Shown here: positions 8,204 through 16,222 of the stretch, piece after piece
How positions within the stretch are numbered: the first letter of the stretch is position 1
Layout: each line of letters starts with the position of its first letter
Source: Bacteroidaceae bacterium
Lineage (GTDB): Bacteria; Bacteroidota; Bacteroidia; Bacteroidales; Bacteroidaceae
NCBI GenBank assembly: GCA_017466065.1
Contig: JAFTUV010000034.1
Span: 76,053-140,052 of the forward strand
Direction: 5' to 3'
Length of the DNA stretch: 64,000 nt
Position numbers and translations under genes: made by a program
The notes under the pieces: model-generated
What the model saw: the letters and a program-made list of their open reading frames with translations, nothing else
Told to the model about the DNA's origin: nothing
Database searches by the model: none

Positions 8204-9112
8204 ATGATTTTGGATTTTATTATGGCAACAGCAACTGTCGCAAACGATTCGATAGATGCTATTGCAAAGTTGGATGAGGCTATCGCCACAGTGTCGGGCC
8301 TCACAATCAAAGAGGCTACCCAGATTGTTGTAACCTTTGCACTCACGCTTGGTTGGAAACTCCTTAAAGTAGCTTTTATATGGATGATAGGTCGTTGGCT
8401 CACACGCCGTCTTATCACTGTCGTGAAACTGCTTATGGAGAAACGCAACAGTAATCCTACCGTAAAAACCTTTCTTGTGAGCTTTATTGATGTAGTGTCG
8501 CTCATAATCCTTCTCATTATACTCATAAGCGTTCTTGGCATCGACACATCATCGTTCATTGCACTCTTTGCATCGGCCGGTGTTGCCATAGGTATGGCGT
8601 TGAGCGGCACTTTGCAGAACTTTGCGGGTGGTGTTATAATCCTGTTGTTCCGTCCCTTCAAAGTGGGCGATTTTATTGAGGCGCAAGGACAGTCGGGTAC
8701 CGTAAAAGAGATTCAAATATTCAATACTTTAATTCAAACAGGTGATAATAAGACTATTCTTATTCCCAATGGTCCGCTCTCGACAGGTATAATCAACAAC
8801 TCTTCGAGCGAGGCCTTGCGTCGTGTCGATTTTACATTCTCAATATCATACGGCGATGATTATGAGAAGGCAAAAGAGGTGCTCTTGGAGCTTATTGCTG
8901 CCGACAAACGTATTCTCAATGCCCCTGCCGAGCCTTTTATCGCTTTGAAAGAATTGGGTGCAAGCTCCATAAACATTGTGGTTCGCGTGTGGGCGGCACA
9001 GGAGGACTATTGGGGTGTATGCTTCGACCTTAACAAGGCTGTTTACGAAACATTCCCCAAGCGTGGATTGAATTTCCCCTATCAGACATTTACCGTAAAT
9101 GTAAACAAGTAA
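8204..9112 (+). CDS. mscS: Small-conductance mechanosensitive channel
   Basis: MscS-type channel that opens under membrane tension to release solutes during osmotic downshock. Three membrane segments are seen (about residues 38-62, 88-112 and 113-140); the pore helix has the Gly/Ala-rich pattern GVAIGMALSGTLQNFAGGVI followed by LLFRPFKVGDFIE, the strongest MscS signature, then the beta domain and cytoplasmic vestibule. Length 302 aa is near E. coli MscS (286). The start might instead be Met7 at 8222. It lies between bcp and a thioesterase gene, probably on one transcript. Confidence 0.93.
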   Translation: MILDFIMATATVANDSIDAIAKLDEAIATVSGLTIKEATQIVVTFALTLGWKLLKVAFIWMIGRWLTRRLITVVKLLMEKRNSNPTVKTFLVSFIDVVSLIILLIILISVLGIDTSSFIALFASAGVAIGMALSGTLQNFAGGVIILLFRPFKVGDFIEAQGQSGTVKEIQIFNTLIQTGDNKTILIPNGPLSTGIINNSSSEALRRVDFTFSISYGDDYEKAKEVLLELIAADKRILNAPAEPFIALKELGASSINIVVRVWAAQEDYWGVCFDLNKAVYETFPKRGLNFPYQTFTVNVNK

Positions 9113-9115
9113 AAA

Positions 9116-9529
9116 GTGACTTTAAAAGAATTCATAGAAGGAGATAACTTTGCACGCCGTTCAGGAGTGCGTTTGTTGAGCGTTGCCAAGAATTCCGGCA
9201 AGGCCGAGCTTGTTGTAACAGCCGAGCACCTGAATGCCGGTGGGTTGTGTCAGGGTGGAGCGATATTCACCCTTGCCGACACAGCCCTTGCACTTGCTGC
9301 CAACAGCGGGCTTATGCTCACCCTTTCGGTGGATGCGGCCATCTACTATCACAGGGCTGCGATGCCCGGCGATGTGCTCACAGCCGAGGCTGTTGCTTTG
9401 TGTGCTCACCCTAAACTCCCTTCGTTCGAAGTTAAAGTTACCAACCAACGTGGCGAGCTTGTAGCGTCGTTCAAAAGCACCTGCTATACAAAAAAGGCTG
9501 CATTGAACGGGGTTACAGAACTTGAATGA
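9116..9529 (+). CDS. PaaI-type hotdog thioesterase
   Basis: Hotdog-fold acyl-CoA thioesterase of the PaaI/YdiI group, 137 aa. The signature HLNAGGLCQGGAIFTLADTALALAAN (about residues 38-63) contains the conserved N/Q-G-G-x-x-F/x-x-A-D pattern that shapes the active site, with the catalytic acidic residue at Asp55. The start is a GTG at 9116, three bases after the mscS stop, which suggests translational coupling. The substrate cannot be inferred. A hairpin terminator follows at 9541. Confidence 0.85.
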   Translation: MTLKEFIEGDNFARRSGVRLLSVAKNSGKAELVVTAEHLNAGGLCQGGAIFTLADTALALAANSGLMLTLSVDAAIYYHRAAMPGDVLTAEAVALCAHPKLPSFEVKVTNQRGELVASFKSTCYTKKAALNGVTELE

Positions 9530-9540
9530 TATTGAAACGG

Positions 9541-9571
9541 AGGAGGCTGCTGATTTTTTTTGCAGCCTCCT
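9541..9571 (+). terminator. Terminator of the bcp-mscS-thioesterase run
   Basis: 10-bp stem AGGAGGCTGC / GCAGCCTCCT (9541-9550 with 9562-9571) with a T-rich 11-nt loop, followed by TT. The T run lies in the loop rather than after the stem. Confidence 0.6.
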
Positions 9572-9615
9572 TTGCTGTTTGCAATAATAATCTGTCTGAT
9601 TTTCTAAATTTTGGA

Positions 9616-9654
9616 TAACACCTTAAAAGGTGTTAATTATTTTTAGTACCTTTG
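9616..9654 (+). promoter_or_regulatory. sulP promoter with palindromic operator candidate
   Basis: TACCTTTG (9647-9654) fits the -7 consensus. The -33 region is occupied by an inverted repeat TAACACCTT-AA-AAGGTGTTA (9616-9635, 9-bp arms). Its position across the expected -33 site suggests a repressor or activator binding site; the regulator is not known. Confidence 0.55.
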
Positions 9655-9731
9655 CGCCGGTTTTTTCGGAGCCGGGCATTTTCGGGCTTCTGTGAGGGCT
9701 TTTTCGATTTTAAAAAATACTATAAACAAAG

Positions 9732-11438
9732 ATGAACGCAAAGAAGATTATTGATTTTCATCCGAAATTTTTTGAGGCGATGAAAAACTATTCGCGTGAA
9801 AAATTCAATGCCGATGTAATGGCCGGTATTATTGTGGGTATTGTTGCAATTCCTTTGGCCATTGCTTTTGGTATTGCCAGCGGCGTGGGCCCCACCGAAG
9901 GGTTGGTTACTGCTATTATTGCAGGTGCGCTTATTTCGGTGTTCGGCGGCTCTAAGGTGCAGATTGGCGGTCCCACCGGTGCATTTATCGTTATTGTCTA
10001 TGGAGTGGTGCAGCAGTTTGGTCTTGGCGGCCTTGCCATCGCCACGATTATGGCAGGTATTATACTTGTAATTATGGGATTGTGCCGCTTGGGAGGAATA
10101 ATAAAGTTTATGCCCTATCCCATTATCATAGGCTTTACCGGCGGTATTGCAATTACAATCTTTTCTACTCAAATAAACGACCTGTTGGGATTGGGAATAG
10201 AGGATGTTCCGGCTAACTTTGTTGATAAATGGGTGTGCTATTATAGAAATATCGGCAACATAGATTGGTGGAGCGCAGCTATGGGTGTATTGAGCGTGGC
10301 TCTCATTGCCGTAACACCCAAATTCTCGCGCAAAATGCCCGGTTCGCTTCTGGCGATTGTGGTTATGACCATTGCGGCGTGGCTGTTGAAGGAGTTTGCC
10401 GGTGTAACATCTATAAAGACCATCGGCGACCTTTACGAACTGCCTTCGGGGCTTCCTTCTCTCACTCTTCCGTCGCTTGATTTTGATGATGGCTCTTTCT
10501 TTGCAACCATTCAGGCTCTTGCTCCTGTCGCGTTTACAATAGCTATGCTGGGAGCCATTGAGTCGCTACTGTCGGCAATGGTTGCCGATGGTGTTATTGG
10601 CGACCGTCACAATTCAAATACCGAGCTTGTAGGTCAGGGAATAGCCAACATTGTGGTGCCTTTCTTTGGCGGTATTCCTGCGACAGGTGCCATTGCCCGC
10701 ACTATGGCCAATATAAATAACGGTGGAAGAACTCCTGTTGCCGGTGTTGTTCATACATTAGTGCTTCTCTTGGTTCTTATGTTCCTTGGTGGAGTAGTGG
10801 GCAAAATTCCTATGCCTTGCTTGGCCGGAGTGCTTGTGATGGTGTCCTATAATATGAGTGGTTGGCGCACTATACGTTCGATGTGCAAGGCTACAATGTC
10901 GGGTACCAGTGTGTTGTTCGTAACTTTGTTGCTTACGGTATTTTTCGACCTCACGTTTGCAATTGAGGTTGGTATTGTAATGGCTGTGGTGATATTTATG
11001 AAGCGTGTGATGGACAGCACCACAGTGTCGGTGGTTACCGATGAATTGGAGGTGCATCACGATGGAGAGCACGATGAAGTGCTTGCAATTCCCGCCGGAG
11101 TGGATGTCTTTGAGATTGAGGGCCCCTTCTTCTTCGGAATTGCAACAAAGTTCGATGAACTCACTCGTGAGATTGATGCTTCTCCCATCCGTATAATACG
11201 TATGAGAAAGGTTACCTTTATCGACTCCACCGGATTGCATAATCTGGAAATCTTTGTACAGTCGTCGCTCAATGAGAAACGTGTTGTAATACTGTCGGGT
11301 GTGCACGACAATGTAGCCGAGAAACTGCGAAAATCGGGTATTGCAGCTATGGTTGGTGACGAGAATGTCTGTGCAGATATTTATATGGCTCTCGACCGTG
11401 CAAAGGAACTCTCCGAAACTATGGGACTGAACAAGTAA
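9732..11438 (+). CDS. SulP family anion transporter with STAS domain
   Basis: SLC26/SulP permease: about 12-14 hydrophobic segments over residues 25-430, starting with the family region GIIVGIVAIPLAIAFGIASG and IGGPTGAFIVIVYG, then a cytoplasmic C-terminal STAS domain (about 445-555) containing the STAS core VTFIDSTGLHNLE. Members carry sulfate, bicarbonate, chloride or dicarboxylates; the substrate cannot be read here. No carbonic anhydrase or cysteine gene is adjacent to guide it. Length 568 aa is standard. Single-gene unit with its own promoter (9647) and a strong shared terminator. Confidence 0.92.
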   Translation: MNAKKIIDFHPKFFEAMKNYSREKFNADVMAGIIVGIVAIPLAIAFGIASGVGPTEGLVTAIIAGALISVFGGSKVQIGGPTGAFIVIVYGVVQQFGLGGLAIATIMAGIILVIMGLCRLGGIIKFMPYPIIIGFTGGIAITIFSTQINDLLGLGIEDVPANFVDKWVCYYRNIGNIDWWSAAMGVLSVALIAVTPKFSRKMPGSLLAIVVMTIAAWLLKEFAGVTSIKTIGDLYELPSGLPSLTLPSLDFDDGSFFATIQALAPVAFTIAMLGAIESLLSAMVADGVIGDRHNSNTELVGQGIANIVVPFFGGIPATGAIARTMANINNGGRTPVAGVVHTLVLLLVLMFLGGVVGKIPMPCLAGVLVMVSYNMSGWRTIRSMCKATMSGTSVLFVTLLLTVFFDLTFAIEVGIVMAVVIFMKRVMDSTTVSVVTDELEVHHDGEHDEVLAIPAGVDVFEIEGPFFFGIATKFDELTREIDASPIRIIRMRKVTFIDSTGLHNLEIFVQSSLNEKRVVILSGVHDNVAEKLRKSGIAAMVGDENVCADIYMALDRAKELSETMGLNK

Positions 11439-11451
11439 ATAACCATCTTAT

Positions 11452-11493
11452 CCATATAAAAAAACGAGCCCACAGGCTCGTTTTTTTATATGG
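11452..11493. terminator. Bidirectional terminator between sulP and the HAD gene
   Basis: Perfect 19-bp stem (11452-11470 with 11475-11493), loop CACA, with seven A on the left and seven T on the right of the GC core ACGAGCC. Works for both converging genes. Confidence 0.9.
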
Positions 11494-11501
11494 AGAGAAT
11501 C

Positions 11502-12128
11502 TTATCGGTCGGCGGCAAGCGCTTCGCTGAGTGCGTCGCGCCAATCTTCTCCGTTTTTCACCCGCAGGACATTTATGCCTAATTCCCGCGCTGTGGCAAT
11601 GTTCTTTTCGCTGTCGTCGAGGAAAAGTGTCTCTTCGGCCTTCATATTGCCTTCGAGCAACATCTTGCGATATATCTCCTCGCCGGGCTTGGAACAGTTC
11701 ATCTTGTAGCTGAGGAAGAGCCGGTCGAAATAATCGTCGAGCGATTTTCCCTCTGCTGTAAACTCGCTGCTGCGTGCCCACCCTTGCAGGAAGGGATTGG
11801 TGTTGCTCAATACCGATAGACGGTAACGTGGACGCAACTGTTGCAGTGACTCCATAAACTCACTTTGTACCTTCACGATGAACCCCATCCAACCATATCT
11901 TGCCTCCTCGTAACTTATTGTGCGGTTGCATATTCTTGTAAGTTCGTTGCAGAATTCCTCGGCGGTAATGTCGCCATTCTCCAAAGAAAAGAACGGCCCG
12001 TTCTGCCGATAGGAATTGATATATTCCTCGGGGTGGGGCACTCCAATCTCGCGGAAATGTTGCAAGGCTTTCTCGGTGTCTATCCGGGTGAGCACTCCTC
12101 CAAAATCAAATACAATATCTCTAATCAT
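11502..12128 (-). CDS. HAD-superfamily hydrolase (YihX-like)
   Basis: HAD subfamily IA phosphatase, 208 aa. Motif I is IVFDFGGVL (nucleophile Asp8), with Gly where the usual second Asp would be, as is common in YihX-type members; motif II is LSVLSNTN (about 103-110), motif III Lys is in NCSKPGEEIY, and motif IV is LFLDDSEKNI. A helical cap lies between motifs I and II. YihX acts on alpha-glucose-1-phosphate, but members vary widely and the substrate is open. A CGAAGATA (12154-12161; TATCTTCG on this strand) gives a likely promoter 26 bp upstream. Confidence 0.85.
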   Translation of the reverse strand: MIRDIVFDFGGVLTRIDTEKALQHFREIGVPHPEEYINSYRQNGPFFSLENGDITAEEFCNELTRICNRTISYEEARYGWMGFIVKVQSEFMESLQQLRPRYRLSVLSNTNPFLQGWARSSEFTAEGKSLDDYFDRLFLSYKMNCSKPGEEIYRKMLLEGNMKAEETLFLDDSEKNIATARELGINVLRVKNGEDWRDALSEALAADR

Positions 12129-12153
12129 AGAATTATTCTTTTATTTGCTGCCG

Positions 12154-12161
12154 CGAAGATA
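12154..12161 (-). promoter_or_regulatory. -7 element of the HAD hydrolase gene
   Basis: TATCTTCG on the reverse strand, 26 bp before the start codon; no clear TTG at the -33 spacing. Confidence 0.5.
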
Positions 12162-12222
12162 GTGCTTTTTATGGGAATTGTCCGATAAATTCCTTTGTGA
12201 AGGAATTATTTTTGGGTTTCTT

Positions 12223-12253
12223 TTGATTTGTGAGCGTAAATGAGTTAATTTTG
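12223..12253 (+). promoter_or_regulatory. Promoter of the 5'-nucleotidase gene
   Basis: TTG (12223-12225), 20 nt, TAATTTTG (12246-12253): full match in sequence and spacing, ending 41 bp before the start codon. Confidence 0.75.
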
Positions 12254-12294
12254 AACCCTTGAATTGATTTTTTTGGAAATAGTATAGAAGATAA

Positions 12295-13245
12295 ATGGAG
12301 AATTTAGACGGACGTTTGGTTGTGGGTGTGTCGTCGCGCGCACTTTTCGACCTTGAAAAGGAGAATGAGATATTTGAACGCCACGGTGTTGCAAAATATA
12401 GGAAATATCAGGAGGAGCACGAAGATGAACCGCTGGAAAAGGGAACGGCCTTTTATCTTGTTAAGAGCCTTTTGGAACTTAACAAACAGGCCAACCGCCC
12501 CATTGTGGAGGTTGTGGTTATGTCGCGCAACAGCCCCGAAACAGGAATGCGTATGCTAAAATCGCTCGATGTTTACGGCCTCGATATTACTCGCGTGGCA
12601 TTGTCGGGCGGTGAGTCGCTCTCAAAGTATCTGAAAGCCTTTTCCATAGACCTCTTCCTCTCAAAGGACGAGGGTGATGTGCAGCGTGTGATAGATTCGG
12701 GAATATGTGCCGCCGCACTTATTTATGCTCCGCCCACCGATTTTAACCCCGAGGATAGCCGTGTGAAGATAGCCTTTGATGCCGATGCTGTAATATTCTC
12801 CGACGAGTCGGAGTGCCGTTTCAAAGAGGAGGGAATAGATGCTTTTTATAAGTATGAAAAGGAGAATGCCGACATTCCTTTGAAGGAAGGTCCTTTTGCC
12901 AATCTGCTCAAAAAACTCTCGGCCATACAGGAGTGTCTGCCCACTTCGATAGAACTCTCTCCCCTGCGTCTTGCCATTGTAACCTCACGCAGTCTGCCGT
13001 CGCACTTCCGCGTGATAAAAACGTTGCGCAAATGGGGCGTTTATGTGGATGAGGCCTATTTCCTTGGTGGCTTGCGCAAGGATGAACTGTTGAAAGCGTT
13101 TGGTGCGCACATCTTCTTTGACGACCAAGATACCCACCTATCAACATCGAGCAAATATGTACCTTCGGGCAAGGTTCCCTATCATTCGAGCTCTCAAATA
13201 AACGAGGTTATAAAAGCGAAGCAGGAACAGAATAATAACGGGTAA
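12295..13245 (+). CDS. Cytosolic 5'-nucleotidase
   Basis: Member of the 5'-nucleotidase family (PF06189) related to the animal cytosolic type I enzymes, which dephosphorylate nucleoside monophosphates such as AMP. Conserved stretches: VVGVSSRALFDLE near the start, VEVVVMSRNSPETGMRML (about 71-88), ALSGGESLSKYLKAF, IAFDADAVIFSDESE (about 159-173, the metal-binding Asp pair), and HIFFDDQDTHL near the C-terminus. Length 316 aa is typical. Cytoplasmic, no signal. Single gene with a consensus promoter and a following hairpin. Confidence 0.88.
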   Translation: MENLDGRLVVGVSSRALFDLEKENEIFERHGVAKYRKYQEEHEDEPLEKGTAFYLVKSLLELNKQANRPIVEVVVMSRNSPETGMRMLKSLDVYGLDITRVALSGGESLSKYLKAFSIDLFLSKDEGDVQRVIDSGICAAALIYAPPTDFNPEDSRVKIAFDADAVIFSDESECRFKEEGIDAFYKYEKENADIPLKEGPFANLLKKLSAIQECLPTSIELSPLRLAIVTSRSLPSHFRVIKTLRKWGVYVDEAYFLGGLRKDELLKAFGAHIFFDDQDTHLSTSSKYVPSGKVPYHSSSQINEVIKAKQEQNNNG

Positions 13246-13266
13246 CTCCCTTCTGCCCGTTTGTAG

Positions 13267-13302
13267 CAAGCAGCGCAATTGTGAGAACAATTGCGCTGCT
13301 TG
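13267..13302 (+). terminator. Hairpin after the 5'-nucleotidase gene
   Basis: 16-bp perfect stem (13267-13282 with 13287-13302), loop GAGA, no T run but rich GC core. It precedes the tspO start by 29 bp, so it could also shape the tspO leader. Confidence 0.6.
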
Positions 13303-13331
13303 TGTGTTTATCAATAAAAGTCAGAAGCAGT

Positions 13332-13796
13332 ATGAAAAAAGTTGTTCCCGTAATTATGTTCGTGGCATTATGTCTGTTTGCCGGCTATGTGTCACGCGTT
13401 TTGCAAGCGTCCTCATTGGACTTGTGGTATCCGGCATTGTTAAAGTCGCCTCTCACTCCGCCCGATGCGGCATTTCCCATTGTGTGGTCGCTGCTCTATG
13501 TGCTTATGGGTGTGGCTGCCGGAATAATGTGGGGTGTACGCTCCATCTATTCGCGCCTGTTGTTCACACTCTTCTCCTTGCAGCTTGTGCTGAATGTGCT
13601 GTGGAGTTTTAGTTTCTTTTATATGATGTCACCTCTGATGGGGCTTGTAGTGATTTTGGTTATGGATATGCTTGCTCTCATCTATGTGGCGGGCTGCTTC
13701 GTGGTAAACAAGGTGGCCGGTTGGCTTATGGTTCCCTATATGCTGTGGCTCCTGTTTGCCACTTATCTCAACGGTTTTATCGCTGTATATAATTAA
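13332..13796 (+). CDS. tspO: TspO/MBR family membrane protein
   Basis: Five-helix membrane protein of the translocator/peripheral benzodiazepine receptor family, which binds tetrapyrroles such as protoporphyrin IX and may help degrade them. Seen: SPLTPPDAAFPIVWSLLYVLMG (about residues 32-53), the family's conserved P-x-W loop and second helix, and WSFSFFYMMSPLMGL. I place the start at ATG 13332 (MKKVVPVIMF, preceded by AGAAG), not at the ATG 51 bp upstream, which lies inside the preceding hairpin. Length 154 aa is typical. Its stop codon overlaps the left end of an inverted-repeat element. Confidence 0.9.
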   Translation: MKKVVPVIMFVALCLFAGYVSRVLQASSLDLWYPALLKSPLTPPDAAFPIVWSLLYVLMGVAAGIMWGVRSIYSRLLFTLFSLQLVLNVLWSFSFFYMMSPLMGLVVILVMDMLALIYVAGCFVVNKVAGWLMVPYMLWLLFATYLNGFIAVYN

Positions 13797-13847
13797 GAAA
13801 CTGTTTGAATTTATATCGCCAATTTTTTATAAATTCAAAAAACTTCT
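13796..13847. repeat. Short copy of the AGAAnCTGTTT element
   Basis: Left end AGAAACTGTTTGAATTTATA (13796-13815) and right end TTATAAATTCAAAAAACTTCT-like (to 13847) are imperfect inverted repeats with a short middle. Looks like an internally deleted copy of the elements at 14911-15115 and 51904-52090. It starts at the last base of the tspO stop codon. Confidence 0.7.
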
Positions 13848-13859
13848 AAATATAATTAT

Positions 13860-13884
13860 AGCCTGTCTATTTTACCGACAGGCT
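13860..13884. terminator. Terminator shared by tspO and the cbpA-like gene
   Basis: 8-bp stem AGCCTGTC / GACAGGCT with a 9-nt loop, followed on the forward strand by TTTT. It overlaps the last codons of the reverse gene (stop at 13867). Confidence 0.7.
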
Positions 13885-14760
13885 TTTTGCTTTTTGCAGC
13901 AGTAGTTTCTGCTCTTCGCTCAATGGTGGTATAATTGTTTTTATTGTAACGATGAGGTCGCCAAATTCTCCCTCTCTCTTGTACACGGGAAAGCCTTTAC
14001 CTCTTAGGCGTAGTTTGCTGTCGGGCAGGGTGCCGGCCTTTATGTTTATTCTTGCTTCGCCGGTGAGTGTGGGTAGCAGAATTTCGCCACCAAGAAGCAG
14101 AGTGAATATATCTACTGCTGTGGTGAGCCGAAGGTTGTTGCCGTCGCGGGTGAAAATGCTGTCGGGTGTTATGCTGATGGTGATATATAGGTCGCCGCGC
14201 CTTCCATTATTTGCCGGGGCTCCGTAGCCACGAAGGCGTATGCGCTGTCCGTCGGCAATGCCTGCCGGGATTGTAATTCTTATATTCTCGCCGTTTATGG
14301 TGAGTGTCTGTTTGTGGGTGGTGCTTGCTTCGCGCAGGCCGATGGTGAGTGTGGCTTGCAGGTCTTGTGCTCTCGCGCGGCGATTGTTGCCCATTGCACC
14401 GAATAGTTGCTCAAAAAAGTCGCTGAACCCGCTTGCATTCTCTTCGTTACCGCTAAAATCGCCCCATCCTCCGAAGTTATCATAATTGAATCCGCGGCTG
14501 TTGCGCATCCTTTCTCCGGCTTCAAATTCATCGGCGTGCTTCCAGTGTTCGCCATACTCGTCATACTTTTTGCGTTTTTCGGGGTTACCCAGCACTTCGT
14601 TGGCCTCGTTTATAGCTTGGAAACGCTCCTCGGCCTGTGGGTCGTCCTTGTTTATGTCAGGGTGATACTGTTTGGCCAGCCGTCGATAGGCTTTCTTGAT
14701 GTCGGCCTCCGAGGCATCGCGCCCAACGCCTAATACTTTGTAATAATCTATATATGCCAT
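13867..14760 (-). CDS. CbpA-like DnaJ-class cochaperone
   Basis: J-domain protein without zinc fingers: J domain at residues 1-70 with HPD at 33-35 ([11 protein letters not shown]), a glycine/asparagine linker with [15 protein letters not shown], then two beta-barrel C-terminal domains (e.g. [21 protein letters not shown] and [21 protein letters not shown]). This is the CbpA (type II/B) arrangement, 297 aa; CbpA stimulates DnaK and in E. coli also binds curved DNA. No CbpM gene lies next to it. A second, zinc-finger DnaJ is encoded at 42862-44016. No consensus promoter found upstream. Confidence 0.9.
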   Translation of the reverse strand: MAYIDYYKVLGVGRDASEADIKKAYRRLAKQYHPDINKDDPQAEERFQAINEANEVLGNPEKRKKYDEYGEHWKHADEFEAGERMRNSRGFNYDNFGGWGDFSGNEENASGFSDFFEQLFGAMGNNRRARAQDLQATLTIGLREASTTHKQTLTINGENIRITIPAGIADGQRIRLRGYGAPANNGRRGDLYITISITPDSIFTRDGNNLRLTTAVDIFTLLLGGEILLPTLTGEARINIKAGTLPDSKLRLRGKGFPVYKREGEFGDLIVTIKTIIPPLSEEQKLLLQKAKSLSVK

Positions 14761-14910
14761 ATTCTTTAAACTTATCTTGTGGATATAACAATTGGCGCGG
14801 TTATAATATCGGTTAATTCGCTTAAAAAGGGTGAAAAGGCTTTAATCTGTCGCATCTGCGGCTCTGTGCTGCCGAGTGCTCTCTGTTTTATGAAAAATGT
14901 CATCTCGTTT
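14761..14910. other. Intergenic stretch without recognised content
   Basis: Between the cbpA-like start and the inverted-repeat element at 14911 I see no gene, RNA signature or consensus promoter. The next part of the gap up to 15215 is the element and the promoter of the SPOR lipoprotein gene. Confidence 0.6.
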
Positions 14911-15115
14911 AGAAACTGTTTAAATTTATATCGTTAAGTTTTTTTATAGAACAAACATTTTTGAATATTAAAAACAACGAAATTGCAGCTTCCAATATAA
15001 GAAGAAACGAGCGAGAAATATCAAGCTTGCTTGAATGTTTTTCACAGCGAGTGCTAAATTATATCTGCCGTAAGGCGAATATAAAAAACTTTTATTAGAA
15101 ATTTAAACAGTTGCT
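14911..15115. repeat. MITE-like inverted-repeat element, about 205 bp
   Basis: Ends AGAAACTGTTTAAATTTATA (14911-14930) and its inverse TAGAAATTTAAACAGTTGCT (15096-15115) bound a non-coding middle. The left end continues TCGTTAAG...TTTTTATAGAACAAA, shared with copies at 19244 and (inverted) 52090. The middle has ACGAGC and CAGCGAGTGC also found in the 83-bp repeat at 4470. The right end stops four bases before the -33 TTG of the next gene's promoter. Confidence 0.7.
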
Positions 15116-15118
15116 TAG

Positions 15119-15149
15119 TTGTGTCTGTGCCTTTTTATTACTATTTTTG
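15119..15149 (+). promoter_or_regulatory. Promoter of the SPOR lipoprotein gene
   Basis: TTG (15119-15121), 20 nt, TATTTTTG (15142-15149). Full consensus with exact spacing, immediately right of the inverted-repeat element. Confidence 0.8.
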
Positions 15150-15215
15150 CACAACAAACTGCGGCTCTTTTTGCCGGCAGTATGAAATTTATGTCAAACT
15201 TATAAAATGTATAAA

Positions 15216-15713
15216 ATGAAAAAACTATTTGTATTGGGTTTCGCATTGTGCTCTGTTTTTGCATTAACATCTTGTAAATCTTCAAAGTCGGAATATAAGA
15301 AAGCCTATGATCAGGCTCAGCAGTTGGAGCTTGCACAAGGTCAAGGACAGGCTAACGAGGCTATTGAGATTGCTCCCGTTACAACAACCACACAGAATTC
15401 GGCAGCGAATGTCGATACTTCGTTCCGCACCGAGAAAGTGGTGCTCGCTTCGGGTGCCGAAGGTTCGTTGAAGGATTTTAGCGTTGTTTGTGGCAGTTTC
15501 GGTCGCAAAGAGGGTGCCGAGTCGGTTAAGGCCGGTCTTATAGCACAGGGTTACAATGCTATCATTGTTCAGAATCCCGAAACAGGAATGTATCGTGTTG
15601 TTTGCGGTTCTTTCGACAACAAACAGCAGGCTGCCGAGTTTCGCGAGCAGTTCAAGGCCAACAACCCCGACAACGCCGATTTTCAGAAGGCTTGGTTGCT
15701 CTACAATAAGTAA
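15216..15713 (+). CDS. SPOR-domain lipoprotein
   Basis: Lipoprotein of 165 aa with signal MKKLFVLGFALCSVFALTSC (lipobox LTSC), a low-complexity Gln/Ala-rich linker (about 25-75) and a C-terminal SPOR domain (about 85-160; SVVCGSFGRKEGAESVKAGL and YRVVCGSFDNKQQAAEFREQF are the two symmetrical halves). SPOR domains bind denuded glycan strands of septal peptidoglycan, so a role at the division site is likely. Start chosen at ATG 15216 so that the signal begins MKK; an in-frame ATG at 15207 adds three residues. Likely outer membrane, facing the periplasm. Co-transcribed with the next gene, 5 bp downstream. Confidence 0.85.
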   Translation: MKKLFVLGFALCSVFALTSCKSSKSEYKKAYDQAQQLELAQGQGQANEAIEIAPVTTTTQNSAANVDTSFRTEKVVLASGAEGSLKDFSVVCGSFGRKEGAESVKAGLIAQGYNAIIVQNPETGMYRVVCGSFDNKQQAAEFREQFKANNPDNADFQKAWLLYNK

Positions 15714-15718
15714 GAATA

Positions 15719-16108
15719 ATGGAAACTCCTTCTACCGGATATAAGGTGCGGGAATATGGCTGTGAGGTTAAGCGTTATTGTCAGACGCTCGACTTGAAGG
15801 ATAATCCCGAGCTTATAGCCGAATATCGTCGCCGTCACAGCGAGGGCGAGGCTTGGCCGGAGATTATAGACGGAATACGCACGGTCGGTATTCTGGAAAT
15901 GGAGATATACCTCGTAGGTACCCGTCTGTTTATGATAGTGGAGGCACCGGTCGATTTTGATTGGGACCAAGCTATGGCGCGTCTTGCCACACTTCCACGA
16001 CAGCAGGAATGGGAAGATTATATGTCCATATTCCAAGAGGCCGAGAAGGGAAGTTCTTCCAACGATAAGTGGCAGGCGATGGAACGTATATTCCACCTTT
16101 ATGAATGA
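15719..16108 (+). CDS. L-rhamnose mutarotase family protein (RhaM/DUF718)
   Basis: Dimeric alpha/beta-barrel (ferredoxin-like) protein of the RhaM family, which interconverts sugar anomers (L-rhamnose in E. coli; some relatives act on L-fucose). Conserved: KRYCQTLDLKDNPELIAEYRRRH (about 19-41) with the catalytic His region, then VGILEMEIYLVGTRLFMIVE (about 55-74), and WEDYMSIFQEAE near the C-terminus. Length 129 aa. No rhamnose or fucose genes are nearby, so the sugar is open; it is simply 5 bp after the SPOR lipoprotein gene. Confidence 0.8.
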   Translation: METPSTGYKVREYGCEVKRYCQTLDLKDNPELIAEYRRRHSEGEAWPEIIDGIRTVGILEMEIYLVGTRLFMIVEAPVDFDWDQAMARLATLPRQQEWEDYMSIFQEAEKGSSSNDKWQAMERIFHLYE

Positions 16109-16110
16109 AA

Positions 16111-16140
16111 CAGAATTGCGGCTTTCGGGCCGCAATTCTG
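16111..16140 (+). terminator. Terminator after the mutarotase gene
   Basis: 12-bp stem CAGAATTGCGGC / GCCGCAATTCTG with loop TTTCGG, starting just after the stop codon; A/T-rich tail follows. Confidence 0.75.
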
Positions 16141-16192
16141 CTATAAAAATAAAATTTTACATTTATTGGCTGTTCCTTTTAGCCAAATTGGT

Positions 16193-16200
16193 TACCTTTG
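16193..16200 (+). promoter_or_regulatory. -7 element for ruvX-def
   Basis: TACCTTTG, 22 bp before the ruvX start at 16223. It shows that the longer in-frame start at 16166 is not used. Confidence 0.6.
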
Positions 16201-16222
16201 CAATGTTATTTACGCAGCAACA

